NCBI RefSeq assembly: GCF_001545115.1
Contig: NZ_FCNU01000010.1
Coordinates: 1-64,000 of the forward strand
Direction: 5' to 3'
Source of the DNA: Candidatus Protochlamydia phocaeensis
GTDB taxonomy: Bacteria > Chlamydiota > Chlamydiia > Chlamydiales > Parachlamydiaceae
Length of the DNA: 64,000 bases
Made by a program: the position numbers and the translations under genes. Shown here in pieces: positions 26,590 through 34,448 of this stretch (position 1 is its first letter; each line of letters starts with the position of its first letter). The notes below the pieces were generated by a model. That model was not told the origin of the DNA. It ran no database searches and saw nothing but the letters and a program-made list of their open reading frames with translations.

Positions 26590-26730
26590 GACTGACAAGT
26601 TATCAACGGCGAGCTATGGAGGAAAAAAGCCCTTTATATAGACAAATCCACAGAGATAGAAAAAGAAGATAAATTTTATCTTTTAATATTTTCTTCTTGA
26701 GAAGAAGCTGTGGAAAGTTTATTTTCCTTT
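26590..26730. repeat. Family 3 dispersed repeat, copy 2
   Basis: Matches 24133-24270: CAAATCCACA at 26643-26652, a purine tract, TATTTTCTTCTT, GAAGAAG, and TGTGGAAA at 26709-26716. Spacing of the two motifs is about 66 bp in both copies. Confidence 0.55.
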
Positions 26731-26755
26731 AAGCAACTAGCCATTCTTAATTAGT

Positions 26756-26916
26756 TACCTGAGCGGGGAGTTTTTTACTCTTTCAACTGCGTCAAAGCTG
26801 CAGAGATGAACAAATGGCAAGGCGGTCAATGTTAAAAAATAGGGGCCATCTTGCCATTTTCATCTGCAAAAGCTTTCTCATCAGTTCAAAGGGCAAAAAA
26901 ACTCCATGCTCGGGTT
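26756..26916. mobile_element. Family 1 MITE-like element, copy A
   Basis: 161 bp with terminal inverted repeats: TACCTGAGCGGGGAGTTTTT at the left and, read inverted from the right, AACCCGAGCATGGAGTTTTT. It is flanked by AGT on both sides (26753-26755 and 26917-26919). An inner hairpin (TGGCAAG ... CTTGCCA) surrounds TTAAAAAATAGG. It ends 34 bp before the glmU-like start. Confidence 0.85.
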
Positions 26917-26950
26917 AGTTGTTTTATACTCTAAAGCATTAGATCTTCCT

Positions 26951-27631
26951 ATGAATTTGCAAACCTCTTATTTTTTTGATCTCTCCTCTTTTAGCCACGC
27001 CCGTTTATTTGAGGGAGATCCTCAGCCATGGTTGGTTTTGCCTAAAATTGAAGGGTATTTAAAGCGTTTGCCTCTTGGTCAATTGAAGGGCACGATCTCT
27101 CCTTCTGCCTACCTGATTCATCCTGAATTGATTTTTATTGATGAAGGATCTGTTGTAGAACCTGGTGCATATATTCAAGGACCTTGCTGGATTGGGAAAA
27201 ATTGCGTTGTCCGTCATGGCGCTTATATCCGCGGCAACTTATTAACAGGGGATCAGTGTGTGATTGGGCATGACACGGAAGTAAAAAATGCCGTCTTTTT
27301 TGATCGTGCCCATGCGGCCCACTTTGCCTATGTTGGAGACTCTATTTTGGGGCAAGAGGTGAATTTAGGGGCAGGAACGAAGCTTGCCAATTTCAAGCTG
27401 GACCATCAACAAATTTACGTTCGTGATAATCAACAGCGCTTGGCAACGGGCCTGCGTAAATTTGGAGCCATTATTGGCGATAGAAGTCAGATTGGTTGCA
27501 ATACGGTAACCAATCCGGGATCTTTAGTGGGAAAAGATGTGCGCTGCTATCCCTGCTTAAGTATAGGAGGCGTTATTCCTTCTCGCTCTTTAATTAAATC
27601 GTCGGCTGCAGTTGTTATTACTCCATATTAA
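26951..27631 (+). CDS. GlmU-like left-handed beta-helix acyltransferase-type protein
   Basis: 226 residues. From residue about 60 there are hexapeptide repeats of a left-handed beta-helix (VVEPGAYIQGPCWIGKNCVV, then VRHGAYIRGNLLTGDQCVIG), as in nucleotidyl/acyltransferases of the GlmU type. There is no N-terminal nucleotidyltransferase domain, so it is not a full GlmU. In Chlamydia a short glmU-annotated gene sits next to ispA, as here, so it is probably that orthologue. The ATG at 26951 is chosen because the earlier ATG (26906) lies inside the MITE copy A. Confidence 0.8.
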   Translation: MNLQTSYFFDLSSFSHARLFEGDPQPWLVLPKIEGYLKRLPLGQLKGTISPSAYLIHPELIFIDEGSVVEPGAYIQGPCWIGKNCVVRHGAYIRGNLLTGDQCVIGHDTEVKNAVFFDRAHAAHFAYVGDSILGQEVNLGAGTKLANFKLDHQQIYVRDNQQRLATGLRKFGAIIGDRSQIGCNTVTNPGSLVGKDVRCYPCLSIGGVIPSRSLIKSSAAVVITPY

Positions 27632-27784
27632 ATAAAAAGCGACAAATTCTATTCAATTAATGGTTCATCGCCTATAATTAACGCCTTAATAAGCAAAGCA
27701 ATTCAATGAATATTTCCTTTTTTAATTAATATTCAGGATTTGTTTAACCCTCTTATAAAATCTTTCAGACGGCTCAAGTAATTT

Positions 27785-28678
27785 ATGCAGACCAATCTTT
27801 CATTTTTCTCCATTTTAGAGCCCTATAAAATGGCCATTGAGGCATCCATTCGCAATAATATGCCCAACTTAGGCCCTAAAAGCACGCTTCGCGATGCATG
27901 CGAGTATGCGCTCTTAAATGGGGGGAAGCGTTTTCGCCCCGCCCTTGTCTTGATGATAGCCAAAGCATTAAATTTGGGCCTGGATGTTTCTCAAGCAGCT
28001 TTGGGGATAGAGTATTTCCATACAGCCTCTTTAATTGCCGATGATTTGCCTTGCATGGACGATGACGAAGAAAGAAGAAATAAGCCGACTCTGCACAAGG
28101 TTTATGGAGAATCGATTGCTCTGCTTGCCACCTATGCGTTAATTTCTGCCGGATATGGCTGCTTGGCAAAAAATGCCCACAGCCTTAAACAAAGCGCGCA
28201 TCCTTTAGCCCATCGAAGCGATCTGCTTTGCGTCCTCGCTTTAGAAAATGCGGTCTATAATACGGGAATCGAAGGGGCAACCGGCGGACAATTTTTAGAC
28301 CTCCTTCCTCCCGATCAGTCTCTTTCTACTGTCAAAGAGGTTCTCAACAAAAAAACCGTGACATTGTTTGAAATTTCCTTTGTGCTAGGGTGGATCTTTG
28401 GCGGAGGGGATTTGGAGCAGCTGGCATTGGTCAAAAAGGCTGCGGCCCATTTTGGCATGGCTTTTCAAATCGCCGATGATTTGGGCGATATGGCCCAAGA
28501 TCTCTCTCATGAGCATGCCATGAATTTGGCCAATGTCTATGGCAAACAAGCCGCCATTGCCTTATTTAATGAGGAAATTCAGCACTTTAGACAGGCGTTG
28601 GTCGATTTGCGTCTGCATTCCGTTGAATTGCAAGCACTCGCCGATTGGCTTGTCGAACAAGTCACCTCTCTCTCCTGA
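27785..28678 (+). CDS. ispA: Polyprenyl diphosphate synthase (farnesyl/geranylgeranyl type)
   Basis: 297 residues. It condenses isopentenyl diphosphate with allylic diphosphates to make the precursor for quinones and undecaprenyl lipids. The first Asp-rich motif is DDLPCMDDD (Asp86 onward) and the second DDLGD (231-235); GGKRFRP (47-53) binds substrate. The insertion of two residues in the first motif is typical of bacterial FPP synthases. It follows the glmU-like gene by about 150 bp on the same strand. Confidence 0.93.
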   Translation: MQTNLSFFSILEPYKMAIEASIRNNMPNLGPKSTLRDACEYALLNGGKRFRPALVLMIAKALNLGLDVSQAALGIEYFHTASLIADDLPCMDDDEERRNKPTLHKVYGESIALLATYALISAGYGCLAKNAHSLKQSAHPLAHRSDLLCVLALENAVYNTGIEGATGGQFLDLLPPDQSLSTVKEVLNKKTVTLFEISFVLGWIFGGGDLEQLALVKKAAAHFGMAFQIADDLGDMAQDLSHEHAMNLANVYGKQAAIALFNEEIQHFRQALVDLRLHSVELQALADWLVEQVTSLS

Positions 28679-28813
28679 GCGTTCACTCTACTAAATTCAA
28701 TTTTTGAACTTACATGGGTATAAAGTTTGCTAATTCTTTAATTAGCGATCAATTCCGCAAATATCAAGGCATTATAGCTGTCCCTGTTTTATACCAAAGG
28801 AAAGATTAAATCA

Positions 28814-28836
28814 GCATTTCGCACTAGTCGAAATGC
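28814..28836. other. Inverted repeat after ispA
   Basis: GCATTTCG (28814-28821) and CGAAATGC (28829-28836) with a 7-base loop. No T-run follows. The rest of the 28679-29038 gap, apart from the recA terminator, holds nothing I can identify. Confidence 0.45.
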
Positions 28837-28983
28837 TCCTGCGGTTAAGCGATTGTAAGTGGTCCTTATTGATTAATATTGACCTGCTTAACGATTGTTT
28901 AACCCGAGGCTTTGGTACAGTCCAAATGTCGATTTAATATGTCCCATTGGGATTATCTCGTGGATAAAGATTTAAGCCAAAAA

Positions 28984-29010
28984 AAAGGGCTTCTCTTTGA
29001 GAAGCCCTTT
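28984..29010 (-). terminator. recA intrinsic terminator
   Basis: AAAGGGCTTCTC (28984-28995) and GAGAAGCCCTTT (28999-29010) form a perfect 12-bp stem with a 3-base loop. On the minus strand it is followed by a run of T. It lies 28 bases past the recA stop. Confidence 0.95.
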
Positions 29011-29038
29011 ATTCTTACCGATTCATTTGCTCGGCGTC

Positions 29039-30139
29039 TTATACTTCAACCGGCTCTTCTTCCGCTTCTACTTCTTCTGTTGCTGCTGCAGCCGCTGCTA
29101 CTGCTGCCGCTTTATGAGAAATTTTGTTGCGGTTGTCCTTATAATGTTGAAAAATAAGCCCTTCAATTTCCTCTAAGAGCTTGTTATTATTTTTTAGCTC
29201 TTCTCTGACCGCTTCCCGGCCTTGTCCCAAGCGTTGTCCTTTATAGCTAAACCAGGCTCCCTTTTTATCGATAATGTTAAATTCGGTTGCCATATCGATA
29301 GCCGAACCTGTTCGTGAAATTCCTTCATTAAAAAGAATGTCAAATTCAGCGATTTGGAAGGGAGGCGCTAATTTATTTTTGCTGACCTTTACTTTGACGC
29401 GGTTTCCGACCTCAGAGTTGTCGGGTCCCTTAATACCGGCCGTTCTGCGGATATCAAGACGGATAGAAGAATAAAACTTCAGCGCACGTCCACCCGTTGT
29501 GGTTTCCGGATTGCCATATACAACGCCGATTTTATCCCGGATCTGGTTGATGAAGATTGCGCACGTATTGCTCTTTGCTAAAGCAGACGTGAGCTTTCTT
29601 AGCGCTTGAGACATCATACGGGCTTGCAGACCCATGAATTGATCGCCGATTTCGCCTTCCAATTCCGACTTGGGTACAAGCGCGGCGACCGAGTCAATGA
29701 CGATGACATCGACGGCGTTGGAGCGGGCAAGCATTTCTGCAATATTCAGCGCCTCTTCTCCACTATCGGGCTGGGAGATGAGCAGATCATCCAAATTGAC
29801 GCCGATTTTAGCGGCATAGCTAGGATCTAACGCATGCTCGGCGTCGATATAAGCCGCTAAGCCGCCATTGCGCTGAGCGTTGGCAACAATGTGAATGGCT
29901 AAGGTTGATTTTCCGGAGGATTCTGGGCCATAGATTTCTACTACGCGTCCACGTGGAACACCGCCGATTCCCAAGGCAATGTCTAGAGAAAGAGCGCCTG
30001 TTTTAATTACGCTGATCTCTTTTTCCAGGGAATGTTTGCCGAAAGCCATGATGGCGCCTTCGCCAAATTGTTTTTTAATTTGACTGACTGCTAGACCCAA
30101 GGCTTTTTTACGTTCCGTATCCGGTGCTTGTTGCGACAT
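29039..30139 (-). CDS. recA: Recombinase A
   Basis: 366 residues. RecA forms filaments on single-stranded DNA for homologous recombination and repair. The Walker A motif is GPESSGKST (71-79); the DNA-binding loop regions (including [20 protein letters not shown]) are intact. The C-terminal tail is unusual: an Ala-rich run followed by a Glu-rich end, about 25 residues beyond the core. AAAGGAG lies 5 bases before the ATG. No LexA-like operator of the CTGT-N8-ACAG type is visible upstream. Confidence 0.98.
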   Translation of the reverse strand: MSQQAPDTERKKALGLAVSQIKKQFGEGAIMAFGKHSLEKEISVIKTGALSLDIALGIGGVPRGRVVEIYGPESSGKSTLAIHIVANAQRNGGLAAYIDAEHALDPSYAAKIGVNLDDLLISQPDSGEEALNIAEMLARSNAVDVIVIDSVAALVPKSELEGEIGDQFMGLQARMMSQALRKLTSALAKSNTCAIFINQIRDKIGVVYGNPETTTGGRALKFYSSIRLDIRRTAGIKGPDNSEVGNRVKVKVSKNKLAPPFQIAEFDILFNEGISRTGSAIDMATEFNIIDKKGAWFSYKGQRLGQGREAVREELKNNNKLLEEIEGLIFQHYKDNRNKISHKAAAVAAAAAATEEVEAEEEPVEV

Positions 30140-30375
30140 ATAAACTCCTTTGAATTTAGGATAATTAAATTTGTAAGCACATATTAATGATCGGTTTGAA
30201 TGAGAAAGGCGTAGTAGCGTTTAAGCAGGCTTCTAAAGGCAGATGGAAGTAGTCAAAATGAGCTTCAATCATAACTGTTTTAGGATTAAGATTCCAGAAG
30301 AGAAAGCACCTTTTTTTGATAAAAAAAAGCCAAAAGAAGGCGTTCCAAACTCTTTATTTTTTAAAAAAATAAATA

Positions 30376-30720
30376 TTAACTTCCTTCTCCTGCTATAAGC
30401 GCTTGCTCTTGGCACCTGCGGCATATTTGAGCGCATTCTTGGCTATAAGGTTTCTCTTTTTTTTCGCATTCATCCGCGCATTCTTGGCAGGCTTGTGCAC
30501 AGAGGTCCCACAAAGAAACGGCCCATTTTGAGCGTCTATTTTCAAATTTGATGGCCAAAGCGCAAATATCGGCGCAATCGCGGCACAGTGCAGCAAGCTC
30601 TCCCAGTCCGTTTTCAATGGCTAATTGAGCACAGGCTTCACAAGCGTTCATACACTCTATACAAGCCATCATTTGTGGAGTATGGGAAATTTGAAAATAA
30701 GAGTGCTTAAAATCTTTCAC
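30376..30720 (-). CDS. Cys-rich four-helix-bundle copper-binding protein (DUF326-like)
   Basis: 114 residues with 16 or so cysteines in helical spacing (CIECMNACEACAQ, CRDCADICA, CAQACQECADECE, CAQICRRCQ). This matches the DUF326 four-helix bundle proteins, some of which store Cu(I) through cysteines lining the bundle. Start is GTG at 30720, with AAGGAG (30729-30734) 8 bases upstream. No signal peptide. An AT palindrome (TTTATTTTTTAAAAAAATAAA core, 30353-30373) abuts the stop. Copper storage is by family. Confidence 0.85.
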   Translation of the reverse strand: MKDFKHSYFQISHTPQMMACIECMNACEACAQLAIENGLGELAALCRDCADICALAIKFENRRSKWAVSLWDLCAQACQECADECEKKEKPYSQECAQICRRCQEQALIAGEGS

Positions 30721-30878
30721 GCGTTTATCTCCTTGTTCTTTAGTTGGGATTTTTCTTTATGCACACTTTCAATAGGAAAAGCAATCAAGCAGGAAAAGAT
30801 AAAAAAAATCTTGTTGTTTAAAGGGATAAAATATTTTATGAGAAAATAAATCTTCTTCGATATTAATTAGGCCGCGCC

Positions 30879-30956
30879 GTCAATTAGGCAATGAACGTCG
30901 TTAATTTTTTTCTTTAAGAGAAAATAACCGCGCATCTGGGCCATTGGCTGATTGAC
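30879..30956. repeat. Family 2 inverted-repeat element
   Basis: GTCAATTAGGCAATG (from 30879) is inverted as CATTGGCTGATTGAC (to 30956), with a core including TCTTTAAGAGAAAATAACC. Read on the other strand it gives GGCCCAGATGCGCGGTTATT, which aligns with copies near 47.3 and 54.4 kb. The 30721-31202 gap contains only this and a family 1 copy. Confidence 0.75.
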
Positions 30957-30996
30957 GACCCGCCCTAGGGCGTGGAAGAGGGGTGAAGTTCATAAT

Positions 30997-31065
30997 ACTC
31001 TGAGTGTGGAGTTTTTTTGCTCTTTCGACTGCATCAAAAGAGCAAAAAAACTCCACACTCAGGTT
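30997..31065. mobile_element. Family 1 MITE-like element, copy B (short form)
   Basis: 69 bp, essentially just the two terminal repeats: CTGAGTGTGGAGTTTTTTTG then CTCTTT, a 12-base loop, and the exact inverse ending CTCAGGTT. It is flanked by AAT on both sides (30994-30996, 31066-31068). The internal part of longer copies is missing. Confidence 0.9.
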
Positions 31066-31202
31066 AATAATCGTCTAGGTTCCAATTCTTTTTCCCATTT
31101 CCTAGGTAAAAAAAATTGAATCCAAGCCATTAGCAATTTCAAATTATCCTCTTAGAGACCGTGGATAGTCTCTTAAATCAATTAAAAAATAGGGAGTCGT
31201 GT

Positions 31203-31607
31203 ATGTTAAAAACTTGTGCGATTGTCTTTGGTGTTATCATGCTGATCATCGGTTTATTGGGATTTGTTCCCCAGGTAAATCCAAACGGGATGCTATTGGG
31301 ACTTTTTCATGTCAATTTGCTCCATAACCTCATTCATTTGGCAACAGGATTGGCTGCCCTTTTATGCGGCTTGACGAGCGAATATGCCTCTCGTATCTTT
31401 TTTCAAATATTTGGAATTGTTTATGGATTAGTGGCTCTTTTGGGTTACTATTACCTCGATCATCCTATTTTTGGCATCCTAGCCAATAATTTGGCTGATG
31501 CTATTTTGCATACCCTTATTGCCGCCTTTTCTCTTTACTTGGGATTTGGCTATCATTCTTTACCACGTTCGACCCCTCCTCACGATCGGGAACATCACTT
31601 GAGCTAA
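31203..31607 (+). CDS. DUF4383-type membrane protein
   Basis: 134 residues with four hydrophobic helices. The N-terminal LKTCAIVFGVIMLIIGLLGF, HVNLLHNLIHLATGLAALL and ILHTLIAAFSLYLG segments follow the DUF4383 pattern. GGGAG lies about 8 bases before the ATG at 31203; an earlier ATG (31161) has no such site. Function unknown. Confidence 0.8.
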   Translation: MLKTCAIVFGVIMLIIGLLGFVPQVNPNGMLLGLFHVNLLHNLIHLATGLAALLCGLTSEYASRIFFQIFGIVYGLVALLGYYYLDHPIFGILANNLADAILHTLIAAFSLYLGFGYHSLPRSTPPHDREHHLS

Positions 31608-31616
31608 GCAAAATTT

Positions 31617-31661
31617 AAGGAGAAAATTCATTGACAAGCAAATAAATAGAATTTTCTCCTT
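31617..31661 (+). terminator. Terminator-like hairpin
   Basis: AAGGAGAAAATTC (31617-31629) and GAATTTTCTCCTT (31649-31661) pair perfectly with a 19-base loop; TTATTG follows. It is 10 bases past the DUF4383 gene. The rest to 31844 is extremely AT-rich, with TATAAT at 31813-31818. Confidence 0.75.
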
Positions 31662-31844
31662 TATTGCCTTTTACCGTCTTCCTTTTCTATTTTCTCTAAT
31701 TTGTTAAACAAATTTGTTATTATTTATCATTGCTTTAATATTTCTTAACTTAATTTAATATTGTAAACATTAAAATTACACTTAAATTACTGTAATTAAT
31801 TATTTTCTGTATTATAATAATAAATAGTAACTAAAAATTATTTC

Positions 31845-33863
31845 ATGTTTATTGGTTTTTTTATGAATGATAATAATATATCTAATATTTCTTCTTTAAT
31901 CTCAAAATACGAGAATTTAATAGAAGCAAATAAAACAAAGAGCGAAGTAGAAAAGGTCAAATCCAGCAATAGGAAGAAGAGAACATCTTCTACTAGGGAG
32001 GAGACCAATCTGGCTTCAAAACTTAATCGCTTGAATCCTGGTCAATCGATCAGTTCTCTGTCTAGTGAGAAAAGAAAAAAGCTGATAGATAAAGAGATCG
32101 TCTCTCTTCCTGTTCAAGACTTAGAGAACAAACTCGAGCAGGACTTGGTCGAACTGATTAGCCACACAAAATCCAATCCATCCGCATCTTTACAAGAAGA
32201 AGAGGCGAATGATGAATTGGAAATGAATCAAATGAGCGCACGCTTAAAAGGGAATTTTAGGTCTTTATCTGAGCAGGCTTTAGATTCTTTTCATGAATCC
32301 GATTCTCTCTCGGAAGATCAGGTTGTTCCGGAGGTGCAAGAAAGTATTCAAACGGATTTGGAACTGGTCGAGACCAAGCAGGAATCCAGAAGCGATGAAT
32401 TGGCAATTATCGAACCTCCTCCTTCGAGTAAACCTTATGAAGTCGCTTTAGCAGTCAATAAAGCCATGCATTATTGCCTTCTTTTGAATCAAATCGATCG
32501 GCATAAAGGATCGGCTCAATTAATGATGAACCCTCAGAAAGACATTTACCTAGAAACCCATCCAGGTTTTTTAGCTGCTTTGAAGAAAAAGAAAGAAATT
32601 GTCGCAAGCTTTAGGGAAATGTTGAATGTTGCTCAAGAGGCCATGAAAGAGGATAAGGTTGCAGCTTTAGGACTTTTACAGAGGATGCGTACGAATGCAT
32701 GGGCAAAGGATGTCATGCGTTATCATGGAGATTTAAAAACCAGTTTTTATAAGCTTTATAACCAAGCAATTAATCAAACGATTAAAGACTCGAATGCTGT
32801 TTTTGCGTCTACAATTAAAAATCTAACCGAGCAAGAATTAGTTAAAAAGCAAGAATGCGGCGATAAATCGCATTTGATCCGACAGCATTGTCCAAATTGC
32901 TTCAAGCTGACCCAAGTATTTGATGCGGTGAAATATCGCATGATTGATTCTATTTTAGCCCAAGAGGATATCAAGCAACGAACAGCCCTCGTTGAAGCCT
33001 TTATTAAGGTGGCCCATGTTGCGTTAATTGAGCATAAAGATTTTTCAACCGCTTATGCCATCTGGAACGCTCTACAGTCTGAATCTATTCAAGATGGGCG
33101 TTTGCGAGAGACATGGAAAGGGATTTCAAAAGAGTCGCACAAAATTTATGAATTTTTATCCAATGATTTCAATGCAATGCGATCGGATACTTATGCAAGA
33201 GATATGAAGCGCATGAAAGAATTCGATATTCCTGTTCTCACGCCTTTCTTTGCGACTTTGGGCTTGGCAAGCAATAGAAAACAAGGATTTGAAGATAAAC
33301 GCATTGTTGCTGAAAGGCAGCAAGAAGAAGATTTGGCAATCATCCATCAGTGCAGAAATTGGAAAGACAAGGGCGAATTGGAAACGAGGATCGCCAATAT
33401 GAAAATGGATATTGAGCAGCTTAAGCAAAGCGATCAGACAAATGAAGACGTGCAGAAAAAGCTTTCAATTGCTGAACATGCCCTATCCATTGCCACGCTT
33501 TTCCAAGAGGCCGGTGCAGACGTTGATGAATTAACGCTTTTAGGACAGATGAAAAGTTCTCAGGACATCAGCGAATCAAAAAAATGGATTGAGAAGTATA
33601 ATACTCAGATACAGGAAACGATGAAGGAGATCTTGCTATTTTCTCATCAAATGCCTACTTATTTGAGAAAACTTTCTCATGATGATAAAAACAACTGGAT
33701 TGAAAGAGAACTTCAATCAGTGAATGAAGCCTTTGAAGAACACTCTAAGGGAAATTCTTCTTTTACCTATGCTGAGCTAATAGAACATAGGGGAGATAAG
33801 GCCTATGAGCGTTCGCTAGAGATCGAACCCGTTGCGCATTCTAATAAGAGCAAAGGCGTCTAA
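31845..33863 (+). CDS. RasGEF-domain protein, candidate effector
   Basis: 672 residues; start could also be ATG 31863, and neither has a binding site. The first 195 residues are polar, Ser/Glu/Lys-rich and probably disordered. Residues about 355-480 resemble the catalytic core of eukaryotic Ras-family guanine nucleotide exchange factors (Cdc25/RasGEF): QRTALVEAFIKVAHVALIEH, then FSTAYAIWNALQSESI, RLRETWKGIS, and DIPVLTPFFATLG correspond to the family's R..lve.fi.va..l, nf.s..aI..aL, RL..tW and vP.lg...L blocks. The C-terminal part is a long coiled coil. No signal peptide. An exchange factor has no known bacterial use, so delivery to the host is the simplest inference. It is monocistronic. Confidence 0.8.
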   Translation: MFIGFFMNDNNISNISSLISKYENLIEANKTKSEVEKVKSSNRKKRTSSTREETNLASKLNRLNPGQSISSLSSEKRKKLIDKEIVSLPVQDLENKLEQDLVELISHTKSNPSASLQEEEANDELEMNQMSARLKGNFRSLSEQALDSFHESDSLSEDQVVPEVQESIQTDLELVETKQESRSDELAIIEPPPSSKPYEVALAVNKAMHYCLLLNQIDRHKGSAQLMMNPQKDIYLETHPGFLAALKKKKEIVASFREMLNVAQEAMKEDKVAALGLLQRMRTNAWAKDVMRYHGDLKTSFYKLYNQAINQTIKDSNAVFASTIKNLTEQELVKKQECGDKSHLIRQHCPNCFKLTQVFDAVKYRMIDSILAQEDIKQRTALVEAFIKVAHVALIEHKDFSTAYAIWNALQSESIQDGRLRETWKGISKESHKIYEFLSNDFNAMRSDTYARDMKRMKEFDIPVLTPFFATLGLASNRKQGFEDKRIVAERQQEEDLAIIHQCRNWKDKGELETRIANMKMDIEQLKQSDQTNEDVQKKLSIAEHALSIATLFQEAGADVDELTLLGQMKSSQDISESKKWIEKYNTQIQETMKEILLFSHQMPTYLRKLSHDDKNNWIERELQSVNEAFEEHSKGNSSFTYAELIEHRGDKAYERSLEIEPVAHSNKSKGV

Positions 33864-34448
33864 TTAGAAGAGAAAGTGATCTCTCAAAGGAATATCATAA
33901 GCCGAAAAGGGCAAGTTTGTCATCACTTGCTCTTTAAATCCAATGCCCCAGCTTATCGCCTGGGGCATTTCTTTTAGCAGGCGATCGTAATATCCTTTGC
34001 CATAGCCTAAGCGGTGCTTCGTTTGGCTATCAAATCCCAGGCCTGGAATAAAAGCCAGGTCGATTGTTTCGGGATCGATCGGCACGTGCAAATCTGTTGC
34101 GGCCGGTTCTCTTACTCCCCAGCGATTGGGTTGAAGGGCTGCGAGAGTAGACACTGGAAATAACTTCAATTCCTGCCCAACGATTTGCGGAAGGACAAGG
34201 CGTCCTTCGGCTGCCAATTGATGGTTTACACTGTCCAAGGATAGCTCGCCGCCGAAGCTTGCATATGAAAGCACCCAGCGTGCCGATCGGCTGGATTCAA
34301 GCAGCGTGCTGTGCGCTAGCTGGGCTGCCTCCTGCCGGCGCTCTTCCGAAAGCTGCTCTCTTATCCGCTTGAAATGTAAACGGCAGAGCTGCTTGTGTGC
34401 TTCAATGGCACGCGGCTGAAGATCAGAGGTCTGGCTTGCCGTTCGCAT
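33864..34448 (-). CDS. 5-formyltetrahydrofolate cyclo-ligase
   Basis: 194 residues; converts 5-formyl-THF to 5,10-methenyl-THF with ATP in folate metabolism. The C-terminal signature PGLGFDSQTKHRLGYGKGYY is clear, as is the N-terminal KRIREQLSEERR-type helix. The ATG at 34448 gives the usual length; it overlaps the preceding gene by 26 bases, so translation is probably coupled. An upstream ATG at 34484 would add residues not expected in the family. Confidence 0.93.
   Translation of the reverse strand: MRTASQTSDLQPRAIEAHKQLCRLHFKRIREQLSEERRQEAAQLAHSTLLESSRSARWVLSYASFGGELSLDSVNHQLAAEGRLVLPQIVGQELKLFPVSTLAALQPNRWGVREPAATDLHVPIDPETIDLAFIPGLGFDSQTKHRLGYGKGYYDRLLKEMPQAISWGIGFKEQVMTNLPFSAYDIPLRDHFLF

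Noticed and set aside
26421..26606. Minus-strand frame of 61 codons
   Set aside because: Lies in repeat-rich AT sequence, no binding site and no protein-like pattern.
28912..29157. Plus-strand frame with a long leucine run
   Set aside because: It is the antisense of the recA terminator and the Ala/Glu-rich RecA tail.
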